From the IMG/VR virus record IMGVR_UViG_3300027759_000002, positions 1 through 64,000 of that record: 64,000 nucleotides of DNA; one strand, written 5' to 3'. This stretch comes from a virus. Position numbers and translations under genes: made by a program. Positions 15,890 through 22,526 of the stretch are shown piece by piece. The stretch's first letter is position 1. Each line of letters starts with the position of its first letter. The notes below the pieces were generated by a model. The model ran no database searches and had not been told where the DNA came from. It saw only the letters and a program-made list of their open reading frames with translations.

Positions 15890-16687
15890 ATGTTTTTTGA
15901 AAAATTAAACTACACAGTAGATATTGAAAAATTAAAACAAGAAGTGAAAGATAGTGTTTTTACTTTAGGTGACCAAGTTATACAAGGTGAAGAATATGAA
16001 ACTCCAAAATACAATGGTTTTGGTGGTTGGAGTTTAATGTGTAAAGAGGCTACATGGACTGGTGGTTGGGAATCTATTCAAATGGAAAAAGGCCAATCAT
16101 TGGAATCATTTTTGCCAACAGAAGAATTGGTACTCAAAGCATACAAATATTTTAATATTTCACATGGACTAGAACATGACAAACCAACTGAAGCATATGT
16201 TGGTGAAATTAAAAAAGTATTAGATGATATACGTGAGATGGGATTCAATCCAGTTAGAGCAAGGGTCACTTGTTTAAAAGCACACTCAAAGAGTTTAGTA
16301 CATAAAGATGCAGATGCAGCTGAATATATGGCACGTATTCATATTCCATTGTTTACAAATAAAAAATGTGTACACATCTGCCAAGGTAAAAACTTACATA
16401 TGCCGGCAGATGGTGGAGTTTGGATTTTGTGGACAAATACTTGGCACCAAATTAGAAATGATTCTGATGAAGATAGGTATCACATTATCATGGATGCATA
16501 CGATACTAAAAAGGTAACAAAATTCTTTAATTATGATGGCAATTTCGAAGAATTGGAAAACTATGTAAGAGGCTTTAGAGAAAAGATTGATGCCGCTGAA
16601 TTGACTGATGAGGATATTGATTTCTTTGATGCTATTAAAGAAAAATATGTCACAAAAAGAGTGAGAGATAACGAAATTACTGTATGA
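15890..16687 (+). CDS. aspartyl/asparaginyl beta-hydroxylase-like protein
   Basis: 265 residues, AAGGATAAG ribosome-binding site. The core ARVTCLKAHSKSLVHKD carries His138-x-Asp140, the next strand is ARIHIPL, and WHQIRNDS gives distal His186 with Arg196 in DRYHII. This order (long Arg/His strand, IPL, distal WH, D-R-x-H) matches the Asp/Asn beta-hydroxylase branch of 2OG oxygenases, which in RiPP pathways and in signalling hydroxylate Asp or Asn. Asn is the residue enriched in the candidate substrate at 12396-13304. Overlaps the next gene by 4 nt. Confidence 0.8.
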   Translation: MFFEKLNYTVDIEKLKQEVKDSVFTLGDQVIQGEEYETPKYNGFGGWSLMCKEATWTGGWESIQMEKGQSLESFLPTEELVLKAYKYFNISHGLEHDKPTEAYVGEIKKVLDDIREMGFNPVRARVTCLKAHSKSLVHKDADAAEYMARIHIPLFTNKKCVHICQGKNLHMPADGGVWILWTNTWHQIRNDSDEDRYHIIMDAYDTKKVTKFFNYDGNFEELENYVRGFREKIDAAELTDEDIDFFDAIKEKYVTKRVRDNEITV

Positions 16688-18201
16688 TGGATACACATGG
16701 AATTGTTTTTACTGGTATGGAACGAACTAGAACAATTAGTCGACCAGCTGGTGCAGCAAGATTGAGAACTTTTTTAGAGCCTCATGGATATAACATCGAG
16801 GTCGTTGATTACTTTGGTAACTTCACTGAAAAAGAAATCGAAACAATCTGTGATAGATTTATTGGACCAAAAACTTTGTTTGTTGGTATCAGTATTACGT
16901 TCATATATGCTTTTGATAAATTAAATCATTTATTCAAATATATCAGAGAGAAATATCCACAGGTGAAAACACTGATTGGTGGCAATGAGACACCAATTGA
17001 TGGTGTTGATTTAACACAAGTGGACAGAGTATTTTGGGGTTACGCTGAAGAAGCAGTATTACACTACCTTAAATTTCTAAACAAAAAACGTTTAGATGAT
17101 TTGAAATGGGTACCATACAAAGGAACACTATCTATCAATGCAGAAATGATATATAAAAATGATGATAGTGATTTAACAATTAAATGGTTAGAAAGTGACT
17201 TAATAAAAAACAACTTTTTACCTATTGAAATTAGTAGAGGTTGTATTTTCAGATGCAGGTTCTGTGCTTTTCCATTGTTGGGTAAAAAGAAGAATGACTA
17301 CATCCGAAAAGTTGATAATTTAGCCGCAGAGTTGCGTAGAAACTATGAGATGTTTGGTGTGAATAACTATTGGTTCAATGATGATACATTCAACGACAAT
17401 GTGGTTAAATTGGATTATGTTGCTGAAGCTATTGCAAAGAGTGGTGTTAAAATTACTTACACAGCATTCTTACGGGCCGATTTGATAGAACGTTTTCCAG
17501 AAACAATATCTATGTTAGCAGATACTGGTTTGGTTGCTGCAACATTTGGTTTAGAAACTTTTCATCCTGAAGCGAAGAAGGCCATCGGAAAAGGCCTAGA
17601 TAATGAAAGACAATTTGAAGCAATTCGCAAACTAAAGAAATATAAACCAATCTACACATACACTGGTATGATATGTGGTTTACCTAGTGAACCACTTTCG
17701 AGTGTATATAAAAGTCAGCAGATTTTACTGGATCAAAATTTTGAAGTATTTGATAATTGGGACTGGTGGCCGTTAATTATCAGAAAAAATTCTGTTAGTA
17801 GATTAAGTGAATTTGAAAAAGAATATGATAAATGGGGATACACTGAAATGACTCATGGTGATTATACATTGTCTAAAGACGATAATGATACTAGATATAA
17901 TAATGATGATAGTAATATGATGATGTGGAAAAACAAATATATGAACTATCTTTCCGCAAGAAAAATTGCCACTTTGTTGAATCTAGAAACGGAAGAACAC
18001 CGCATTAAAGCCGGAAAATCCATCTATGGTAATGCTGACAAAGGAGTTAGTATCAACCATGATGTATTTGAATTGGTTGGTATGGGAGTTGATGTGAAAG
18101 ATATCATTGATGGAACGTTTGATAAGTCTTTTTTGAATCAGAAAATCAAAGAAGCGGATCAAACTATTCTTGAATATAAAAATTTAAAGTTAGGAATATA
18201 A
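16684..18201 (+). CDS. B12-binding-type radical SAM enzyme
   Basis: 505 residues. Residues 1-150 look like a cobalamin-binding Rossmann-type domain (SRPAGAARLRTFLEPHGYNI, GISITF, KTLIGGNE), though a classic DxHxxG is not evident. The radical SAM motif follows as Cys187-x3-Cys191-x2-Cys194 (SRGCIFRCRFCAFP), with FNDDTFND and GLETFHPEAKKAIGKGL as expected in the barrel. In RiPP pathways such enzymes C-methylate unreactive carbons; other members do cyclisation or thiomethylation. The substrate is inferred from context only. Ends one base into the nuclease gene. Confidence 0.87.
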   Translation: MMDTHGIVFTGMERTRTISRPAGAARLRTFLEPHGYNIEVVDYFGNFTEKEIETICDRFIGPKTLFVGISITFIYAFDKLNHLFKYIREKYPQVKTLIGGNETPIDGVDLTQVDRVFWGYAEEAVLHYLKFLNKKRLDDLKWVPYKGTLSINAEMIYKNDDSDLTIKWLESDLIKNNFLPIEISRGCIFRCRFCAFPLLGKKKNDYIRKVDNLAAELRRNYEMFGVNNYWFNDDTFNDNVVKLDYVAEAIAKSGVKITYTAFLRADLIERFPETISMLADTGLVAATFGLETFHPEAKKAIGKGLDNERQFEAIRKLKKYKPIYTYTGMICGLPSEPLSSVYKSQQILLDQNFEVFDNWDWWPLIIRKNSVSRLSEFEKEYDKWGYTEMTHGDYTLSKDDNDTRYNNDDSNMMMWKNKYMNYLSARKIATLLNLETEEHRIKAGKSIYGNADKGVSINHDVFELVGMGVDVKDIIDGTFDKSFLNQKIKEADQTILEYKNLKLGI

Positions 18202-18860
18202 TGTTCGTTTATTGCCCACCAAAAGAGATTGCAAAAATTGAATCTCAAACTTTTCCTGACGGGAAAAGATATTATGTCACACCTGATGGTAAAAAGTTAC
18301 CATCGGTGACCACAGTGGTGGGTGCTCAGAAAAAAGAGGCCATCATGGCATGGCGCCGTAGAGTTGGTGAAGAAGTTGCAAACAAAATCTCCAAACATGC
18401 TACATCCCGTGGTACCAATATGCATACCATGTGTGAATATTATTTGAACAATGAAACAAAACCACCAGGCACTGTTATGCCTGATGCCAAAGAGATGTTC
18501 ATATCAATCAAACCACATCTAAACAAAATCAATAATATACACTACCAAGAGGTCGGATTGTGGTCTGCACAACTAGGATTGGCAGGTCGTGTAGATTGTA
18601 TTGGTGAGTATGAAGGTAAATTATCAGTCATTGATTTCAAAACATCAAAGAAGATTAAAAAACGTGAAGATATTTTAGATTATTTTTGGCAATGTACTGC
18701 ATATGCATTGATGTATGAAGAATTGGTTGGTACACCTATTGATGATTTAATTATCATTATGGCTGTAGACAACGAACAACCAATGATTTTCAAAGAAAAG
18801 ACACAAGACCATATTGAAGGTCTAGTTAAAGCAATTGATTATTACCATAAAAACACTTGA
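18201..18860 (+). CDS. PD-(D/E)XK nuclease (RecB/Cas4-like)
   Basis: 219 residues. The catalytic core is visible as GLAGRVDCIGEYEG...VIDFKTSKK (Asp in GRVD, then Asp-Phe-Lys), preceded by a helical part with a conserved-looking SVTTVV and RGTNMHTMCEYYL (His and Glu of motif I) and followed by YFWQCTAYALMYEE. This matches the RecB-type exonuclease family often seen in T4-like phages. Probable role in DNA degradation or recombination. It sits at the 3' end of the modification cassette, and its last codons contain the -35 box of the tmRNA promoter. Confidence 0.85.
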   Translation: MFVYCPPKEIAKIESQTFPDGKRYYVTPDGKKLPSVTTVVGAQKKEAIMAWRRRVGEEVANKISKHATSRGTNMHTMCEYYLNNETKPPGTVMPDAKEMFISIKPHLNKINNIHYQEVGLWSAQLGLAGRVDCIGEYEGKLSVIDFKTSKKIKKREDILDYFWQCTAYALMYEELVGTPIDDLIIIMAVDNEQPMIFKEKTQDHIEGLVKAIDYYHKNT

Positions 18861-18885
18861 CAAGACTTAGTGATTGTGTTATAAT
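18857..18885 (+). promoter_or_regulatory. perfect-consensus sigma70 promoter for the tmRNA
   Basis: TTGACA (18857-18862), 17-nt spacer, TATAAT (18880-18885). The -35 box overlaps the nuclease stop codon. The -10 box also merges with AATAAATA (18883-18890), the late-type octamer. Transcription would begin near 18892, just before the acceptor half of the tmRNA. Confidence 0.9.
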
Positions 18886-18959
18886 AAATAATATTACGGT
18901 TGTATGAAGCAACTAGAAAAGTATTCTGGACGGGGGTGCGAATCCCCCCAGCTCCACCA

Positions 18960-19020
18960 GAAGCACATGTCTTAGATGAAAGAAACCGTTTTACGGGCTC
19001 TAATGGGGTGTGTTTCTGAT
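18960..19020 (+). ncRNA. tmRNA intervening segment removed by processing
   Basis: 61 nt between the encoded CCA (ending 18959) and the mature 5' GGGGCTG (19021). Its ends pair: AGAAGCACA near 18958-18967 with TGTGTTTCT near 19009-19018 (one G-U pair), extending the acceptor stem into a hairpin. This is expected for permuted pre-tmRNAs, which are cut by RNase P on the 5' side and by 3'-end nucleases after CCA. Confidence 0.85.
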
Positions 19021-19103
19021 GGGGCTGCATAGTTTCGACAGGGTAACAAGTATAGAAGTGGACAACTCACCAGAGTAGGTGTAAAAACTAAATCAAAGTA
19101 AAC

Positions 19104-19136
19104 GCAAACGACTCACAGTTCGCATTAGCAGCCTAA
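19104..19136 (+). other. tmRNA tag-peptide reading frame ANDSQFALAA
   Basis: Eleven codons, GCA AAC GAC at the resume site through TAA, encode ANDSQFALAA. It shares AND at the start and FALAA or LAA at the end with proteobacterial tags recognised by ClpXP/ClpAP and SspB. The stop lies in a CCTAA/TTAGG hairpin, the usual helix-5 position. Confidence 0.95.
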
Positions 19137-19200
19137 ACGCCGCTTAGGGTTTCGGTTGGTTTCCTCGTAACAGAATAACCAACCACTTAATGGAGGTATG

Positions 19201-19779
19201 ATGCAGTCAATTTGGTGTAGGAATGAAATTAAAATCGCTGATGAATTGATGGAATTGGCACCAAAATTACGTGATGAATTTTTAGAATATCATAAAGACT
19301 TTCACACCACATTTAAAGGCGGTGTATCATATGCTGCATCAAACCCACATGCTGTTTTGGATGAAAAAGAAAAGAATGATTGGAAGGTTGAAGGCCTACG
19401 TTATGCATTACCTGAACAAAAGGTTGAACATAATTTCTTTTTACAACCAAGAATACGCAACATATTTCCAACCGCATCAACACTAACACAACAGTATATT
19501 GCTCACATTGGTTGTAGTGGTTACAGTGTACTAGAATCAGGTGGTGTTATTAAAAGTCATGTAGACATTGAGAATCGTTCACGCAACACAGTAAGAATTC
19601 ATATACCATTAATTATACCGCAAGGTGATATTGCACTGGAAGTTAATGGTATAAAGCAGGATTGGTCTGACTTATTTGCATTTGATAATGCTGAATTGCA
19701 TAGTGCATATAATAAGACTGATAAGAGGAGACTAATTTATATTATAGATATATCTAAGTCGATTTTGTTTAATAACTAG
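19201..19779 (+). CDS. aspartyl/asparaginyl beta-hydroxylase-like protein
   Basis: 192 residues from ATG 19201, spaced 4 nt from GGAGG; an ATG directly before it is too close. The catalytic pattern is complete: His120-Val-Asp122 (GGVIKSHVDIENRSRN), TVRIHIPLI strand, LFAFDNAELHSAYN with distal His167, then DKRRLIYIIDI with the Arg. This is the Asp/Asn beta-hydroxylase/cupin-type branch of 2OG oxygenases. It begins within about 10 nt of the tmRNA end and is likely cotranscribed with it. It may belong functionally with the four hydroxylases at 13990-16687. Confidence 0.8.
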   Translation: MQSIWCRNEIKIADELMELAPKLRDEFLEYHKDFHTTFKGGVSYAASNPHAVLDEKEKNDWKVEGLRYALPEQKVEHNFFLQPRIRNIFPTASTLTQQYIAHIGCSGYSVLESGGVIKSHVDIENRSRNTVRIHIPLIIPQGDIALEVNGIKQDWSDLFAFDNAELHSAYNKTDKRRLIYIIDISKSILFNN

Positions 19780-19787
19780 GAGTTTTA

Positions 19788-20240
19788 ATGAAAAAATTAG
19801 CAATCGCATCTTTGTTGGCTTTGGCCGCAGTTTCCGCATCAGCAATCGAAGTTGGAGTTACGGCAGTTGGCCAAACTTCACTTAATCCTGACCGTTATGG
19901 TTATGGTGTTACTATTGGTGAAAATTTTGGTGAATATAACCTAACAGCTGGTGTATCACGTTTCTATCGTGAATCTAATGACCAAAATCGTTTCAGTTTG
20001 GTTGCTAGCAAGGATGTTTTTAAAGTAGGACCAGTATCATTGAATGGTCGTGTTGGTTATGCTTGGTTGAATAACAATACAGGTTCAGATGGTTCAGCAT
20101 TGACAGTAGGTGCTGGTGCAAGCGTTCCAGTTGCAAAGAACGTAACTGCTGGTTTGTCAGTAGACCGTCAATATGGCCAAACCCGTGTTGATTCATTCAA
20201 CGGCAACATCGTTACTGCCGGAATCAAAGTAGGTTTCTAA
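19788..20240 (+). CDS. secreted outer-membrane beta-barrel-like protein
   Basis: 150 residues, AGGAG ribosome-binding site. A textbook signal peptide (MKKLAIASLLALAAVSASA, cut after Ala19). The mature 131 residues alternate polar and hydrophobic residues in about eight strands with short turns (for example VGVTAVGQ, YGYGVTIGE, YNLTAGVSRFY, FSLVASK, GRVGYAWL, LTVGAGASV, TAGLSVDRQYG, VTAGIKVGF) and ends in Phe, the beta-signal for outer-membrane insertion. Size fits a small OmpX/OmpA-like 8-strand barrel. Phage-encoded outer-membrane proteins can block superinfection or change the cell surface; that role is inference. Confidence 0.82.
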   Translation: MKKLAIASLLALAAVSASAIEVGVTAVGQTSLNPDRYGYGVTIGENFGEYNLTAGVSRFYRESNDQNRFSLVASKDVFKVGPVSLNGRVGYAWLNNNTGSDGSALTVGAGASVPVAKNVTAGLSVDRQYGQTRVDSFNGNIVTAGIKVGF

Positions 20241-20244
20241 TACG

Positions 20245-20252
20245 TATAAATA
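20245..20252 (+). promoter_or_regulatory. T4-late-like promoter TATAAATA
   Basis: Exact TATAAATA, the T4 late promoter core, 5 nt after the stop of the barrel protein gene. A transcript would start near 20258, leaving a leader of about 64 nt before ATG 20322. It would express the small gene at 20322 and the cell-wall hydrolase late. Confidence 0.7.
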
Positions 20253-20257
20253 AGTAT

Positions 20258-20277
20258 ATGGGTTCGGTGGGACCCAT
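20258..20277 (+). promoter_or_regulatory. 5' leader hairpin of the predicted late transcript
   Basis: ATGGGT (20258-20263) pairs with ACCCAT (20272-20277) around an 8-nt loop. It sits exactly where a transcript from the TATAAATA box would begin, so it may cap the 5' end, and it may also weakly terminate the upstream barrel gene. Confidence 0.45.
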
Positions 20278-20321
20278 TTAAATAATCCACCAACACACTT
20301 ACACAACACAAGGAGAAAACT

Positions 20322-20600
20322 ATGTCAAACATGACACCCTTTGAAATCCGTCTTGAACTATTAAAAATGGCAAGAGACATGTTATATGATTCATACAACG
20401 CAGAACGAGACCGTCTACAACAAGACTGGCACATCAAATGCGAAACGGCAAGGTCTAAAGGTGAAATACCACCTGAACATCCAGGATTGCCGACCATCCC
20501 CTCAGAAACAGACATTATTAGCAAAGCTACATCTTTAAATAGTTTTGTGTCTAATTCACCTGTAGTACCCGAAGTCAAGGTTACCAGAAAAACTACCTGA
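20322..20600 (+). CDS. conserved small phage protein of unknown function
   Basis: 92 residues, AAGGAG ribosome-binding site. Starts MTPFEIRLELLKMARDMLYDSYNAER after a three-residue lead, a long helix, then a Pro-rich part (PPEHPGLPTIPSE) and DIISKATSLNSFVS. I know this pattern from T4-like phages as a hypothetical protein. It may be virion- or tail-associated because it follows a late-type promoter. Confidence 0.7.
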   Translation: MSNMTPFEIRLELLKMARDMLYDSYNAERDRLQQDWHIKCETARSKGEIPPEHPGLPTIPSETDIISKATSLNSFVSNSPVVPEVKVTRKTT

Positions 20601-20605
20601 GGATT

Positions 20606-20625
20606 AAGGGGGGTTATCCCCCTTT
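20606..20625 (+). terminator. GC-rich hairpin, weak terminator or attenuator
   Basis: AAGGGGG (20606-20612) pairs with CCCCCTT (20618-20624) around a 5-nt loop, but only three T follow, so termination would be partial. It precedes the cell-wall hydrolase gene and might reduce its expression. Confidence 0.4.
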
Positions 20626-20644
20626 ACACACACAAGGAGTACCA

Positions 20645-21133
20645 ATGAAGTTTTTATCAACTTTATTATTTTCTTTATCATTATTGATTTTACCTTTAAC
20701 ATCCCAAGAACAAGCAATTCCAATAGAAAGAGTGGTTTCACAGGATTTAAATAAACAATTACTTTGCATGGCCAAAAACATTTACTATGAAGCCGCAAGT
20801 GAATCGTATGAAGGTAAATTAGCAGTAGCGCAAGTAACAATGAATCGTGTGAATAATCCACTTTATCCTAAAACAATTTGTGAAGTGGTATACCAAAAAA
20901 CGGGCAGTACATACCAATTCAGTTGGGTTGGTGAGAATGTCGGTCCTGTTAGAAGTAAGTATGCATGGGAAGAATGCCTAATTGTCGCAAGAAAAGCCTT
21001 GACAGAAAATCACTTACATGATACAATATACAAAACGAAATCAATGTTCTATCATAACACATCGGTAAATCCGGCGTGGAGATTAAAGTATGTTGCAAAA
21101 ATTGGAAATCATCTGTTCTATACGAAAGCTTAA
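20645..21133 (+). CDS. SleB-type cell-wall hydrolase, secreted
   Basis: 162 residues. N-terminal signal peptide (MKFLSTLLFSLSLLILPLTS). The rest matches the Hydrolase_2/SleB-CwlJ domain: MAKNIYYEAASESYEGKLAV with Glu49 as the likely catalytic acid, VAQVTMNRVNNPLYPKTIC, YQFSWV, and a closing AKIGNHLFY. Members act as peptidoglycan transglycosylases or amidase-like enzymes in spore germination and in phage lysis. With a signal peptide it could reach the periplasm via Sec without a holin. The likely lysis enzyme of this phage. Confidence 0.85.
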   Translation: MKFLSTLLFSLSLLILPLTSQEQAIPIERVVSQDLNKQLLCMAKNIYYEAASESYEGKLAVAQVTMNRVNNPLYPKTICEVVYQKTGSTYQFSWVGENVGPVRSKYAWEECLIVARKALTENHLHDTIYKTKSMFYHNTSVNPAWRLKYVAKIGNHLFYTKA

Positions 21134-21135
21134 AA

Positions 21136-21357
21136 GTGCCAACAAAAACCGAAATTAATGAATTTAGTGAAATGATTAGTAAAAACGTCAGTGAATTGGG
21201 TGGTACCCATATGGATGCAATCATACATCATTGTGAACAAACAGGCATGGAAGTCGATGTGGCTTCTTCTTTAGTCTCTAGTGCATTGAAAGCAAAGATT
21301 AGAGAAGAAGCACAAGACCTAAACCTATTGAAGAAAAGTTCTAAATTGCCTCTATGA
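21136..21357 (+). CDS. gp33: gp33-like late transcription coactivator
   Basis: 73 residues using GTG at 21136, three bases after the previous stop; a longer frame from GTG 21076 would lie inside the hydrolase gene. The sequence VPTKTEINEFSEMI, then YxDAI-type helix (GTHMDAIIHHCEQTGMEVDVASSLVSS), then KIREEAQDLNLLK, resembles T4 gp33 in order and spacing (its DEN-LL end corresponds to DLNLL here). gp33 bridges RNA polymerase carrying gp55 and the sliding clamp at late promoters. Supported by NATAAATA motifs in this window. The sigma gp55 must lie elsewhere. Confidence 0.7.
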   Translation: MPTKTEINEFSEMISKNVSELGGTHMDAIIHHCEQTGMEVDVASSLVSSALKAKIREEAQDLNLLKKSSKLPL

Positions 21358-21962
21358 CCGAAACGACAGGATTTGAAGCGTATGCCCTATATCAAAGCAT
21401 TAAACTTCATTTTACTTCTGATTCTTACGATTTTTTTCGTTACAACGGAAAGACCAACGTATCAAAGGACAACTTTGCAAACAATAAAGCCAAGTATTCT
21501 TTTTACAAGTTATCACGGAAGTACAACATAGATGAATTACGTACTTTTTATATTGCCAATTTCCTAGAAACCAATGTGAATTGGGTAGGAGATATATGTG
21601 GTATCGAAGGTGAAGAAAACTACAAGAAATGGCAAAAAAGAAACCAGAGCTTGACATACCGATTCGAACAAGATATAATAGGTCTATTCACAGCAACACA
21701 ATCGCCTAATGAAATGTTAGTAGTTGTAGACGGACAATATCCATTGCTGTTGAGAGAGATGACTTATGGCAACATTAACATTGAGACGGTGTGTATACTT
21801 AATGACATTATGAATTTCTTACCAATGTGGAACAAAAAAATAACAGATGATGTTATTTGGCCTACATTGAAAAGAAAAATTGAAAAGTACACACCGTTTC
21901 TTGTTTATGATAAAGATAAGTTTAAGACAATTTTAAAAGAAAGTTTGAGAGAACATGCCTAA
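21354..21962 (+). CDS. gp59: gp59-like helicase loader
   Basis: 202 residues, close to T4 gp59 (217). Shared pattern: YALYQSIKLHFTSDSYDFFRYNGK near the start, KYSFYKLSRKY, then FYIANFLETNVNWVGDI and a helical C-terminal domain. gp59 loads the replicative helicase gp41 on forked DNA coated with gp32. Its place two genes before gp32 fits the T4 59-33-32 neighbourhood. Overlaps the gp33-like gene by 4 nt. Confidence 0.9.
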   Translation: MTETTGFEAYALYQSIKLHFTSDSYDFFRYNGKTNVSKDNFANNKAKYSFYKLSRKYNIDELRTFYIANFLETNVNWVGDICGIEGEENYKKWQKRNQSLTYRFEQDIIGLFTATQSPNEMLVVVDGQYPLLLREMTYGNINIETVCILNDIMNFLPMWNKKITDDVIWPTLKRKIEKYTPFLVYDKDKFKTILKESLREHA

Positions 21963-22449
21963 AATTAATTGCATCTACTTGGATATGGATGGCGTTATTG
22001 CCGACTTTGAAAAGAGATACGTTGAATTATTTAAAGTTCAGCCTAGTTCAACCAGAGAATATAAAGAATTCAATAAATTTTTTGATAAGTTTATTGCTGA
22101 TGGACACTTTGAAACACTTGATTTGATGCCTGATGCAATGGATTTAGTTCGTGCATTACGCAATGCATTACCACCAACTCAGATTCTGTCCTCCACAGCA
22201 AGTGAGAAAAGACACAAAGCAATCTCTGAACAAAAGATTAAATGGTTGGAAACGCAGGGTATTGACTTCCAACGTAACTTGGTTCCAGGTAAGGAACTAA
22301 AGAAAAGATATGCAAGAACAGATACGTTAATCATTGATGATACAGAGAGTGTTATTGATGATTGGCGTGCTGCAGGTGGAGTGGCAATCTTACATAAGAA
22401 TGTTGCGGACACCTTGGTACAGTTGAAGTTTATACTTGACGATGCCTAA
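21955..22449 (+). CDS. HAD-superfamily 5'-nucleotidase-like protein
   Basis: 164 residues. HAD motif I DMDGV (Asp10, Asp12), motif II Ser/Thr in ILSSTAS, a Lys before motif III and motif IV TLIIDDTE. Length and the ADFEKRY cap start are like 5'(3')-deoxyribonucleotidases of phages, which dephosphorylate dNMPs. The -35 box of the gp32 promoter lies in its last codons. Overlaps gp59 by 8 nt. Confidence 0.82.
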   Translation: MPKINCIYLDMDGVIADFEKRYVELFKVQPSSTREYKEFNKFFDKFIADGHFETLDLMPDAMDLVRALRNALPPTQILSSTASEKRHKAISEQKIKWLETQGIDFQRNLVPGKELKKRYARTDTLIIDDTESVIDDWRAAGGVAILHKNVADTLVQLKFILDDA

Positions 22450-22464
22450 ATAATATGATATAAT
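22436..22464 (+). promoter_or_regulatory. sigma70-type promoter for gp32
   Basis: TTGACG (22436-22441), 17-nt spacer, TATAAT (22459-22464), one base off consensus. Transcription from about 22471 would give gp32 mRNA a 56-nt leader that contains three tandem repeats. Confidence 0.85.
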
Positions 22465-22479
22465 GAACTATGTGGACAA

Positions 22480-22512
22480 TCCGTTTATACTCCGTTAATA
22501 TTCCGTTTATAC
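22480..22512 (+). repeat. three 11-nt tandem repeats in the gp32 leader (putative operator)
   Basis: TCCGTTTATAC (22480-22490), TCCGTTAATAT (22491-22501), TCCGTTTATAC (22502-22512), immediately before the AGAAAGG ribosome-binding site at 22514-22520. Copies 1 and 3 are identical. In T4, gp32 represses its own translation by binding cooperatively to an AU-rich leader; this array is positioned for the same purpose. Confidence 0.9.
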
Positions 22513-22526
22513 TAGAAAGGTAAATC

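Larger units (their letters stand above)
18892..19190 (+). ncRNA. ssrA: circularly permuted (two-piece) tmRNA
   Basis: The two halves of a tmRNA are present in swapped order. First the acceptor half: a T stem (GGGGG 18932-18936, CCCCC 18944-18948), the 3' acceptor strand CAGCTCC (18949-18955) and encoded ACCA ending at 18959. Then a 61-nt spacer. Then the 5' acceptor strand GGGGCTG (19021-19027), which pairs with CAGCTCC including the G3-U70 alanine identity pair, a D-arm-like region and the mRNA-like part. The tag frame starts with GCA at 19104 and reads ANDSQFALAA. Downstream hairpins follow (CCTAA/TTAGG; GGTTGGTT 19154-19161 with AACCAACC 19177-19184). Outer ends are estimates. It would rescue stalled ribosomes during infection. 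Confidence 0.95.

Noticed and set aside
18842-19030. Open frame on the - strand across the tmRNA acceptor half (contains GGAGGIRTP)
   Set aside because: This is the typical spurious translation of a tRNA-like 3' end; the RNA gene explains the sequence.
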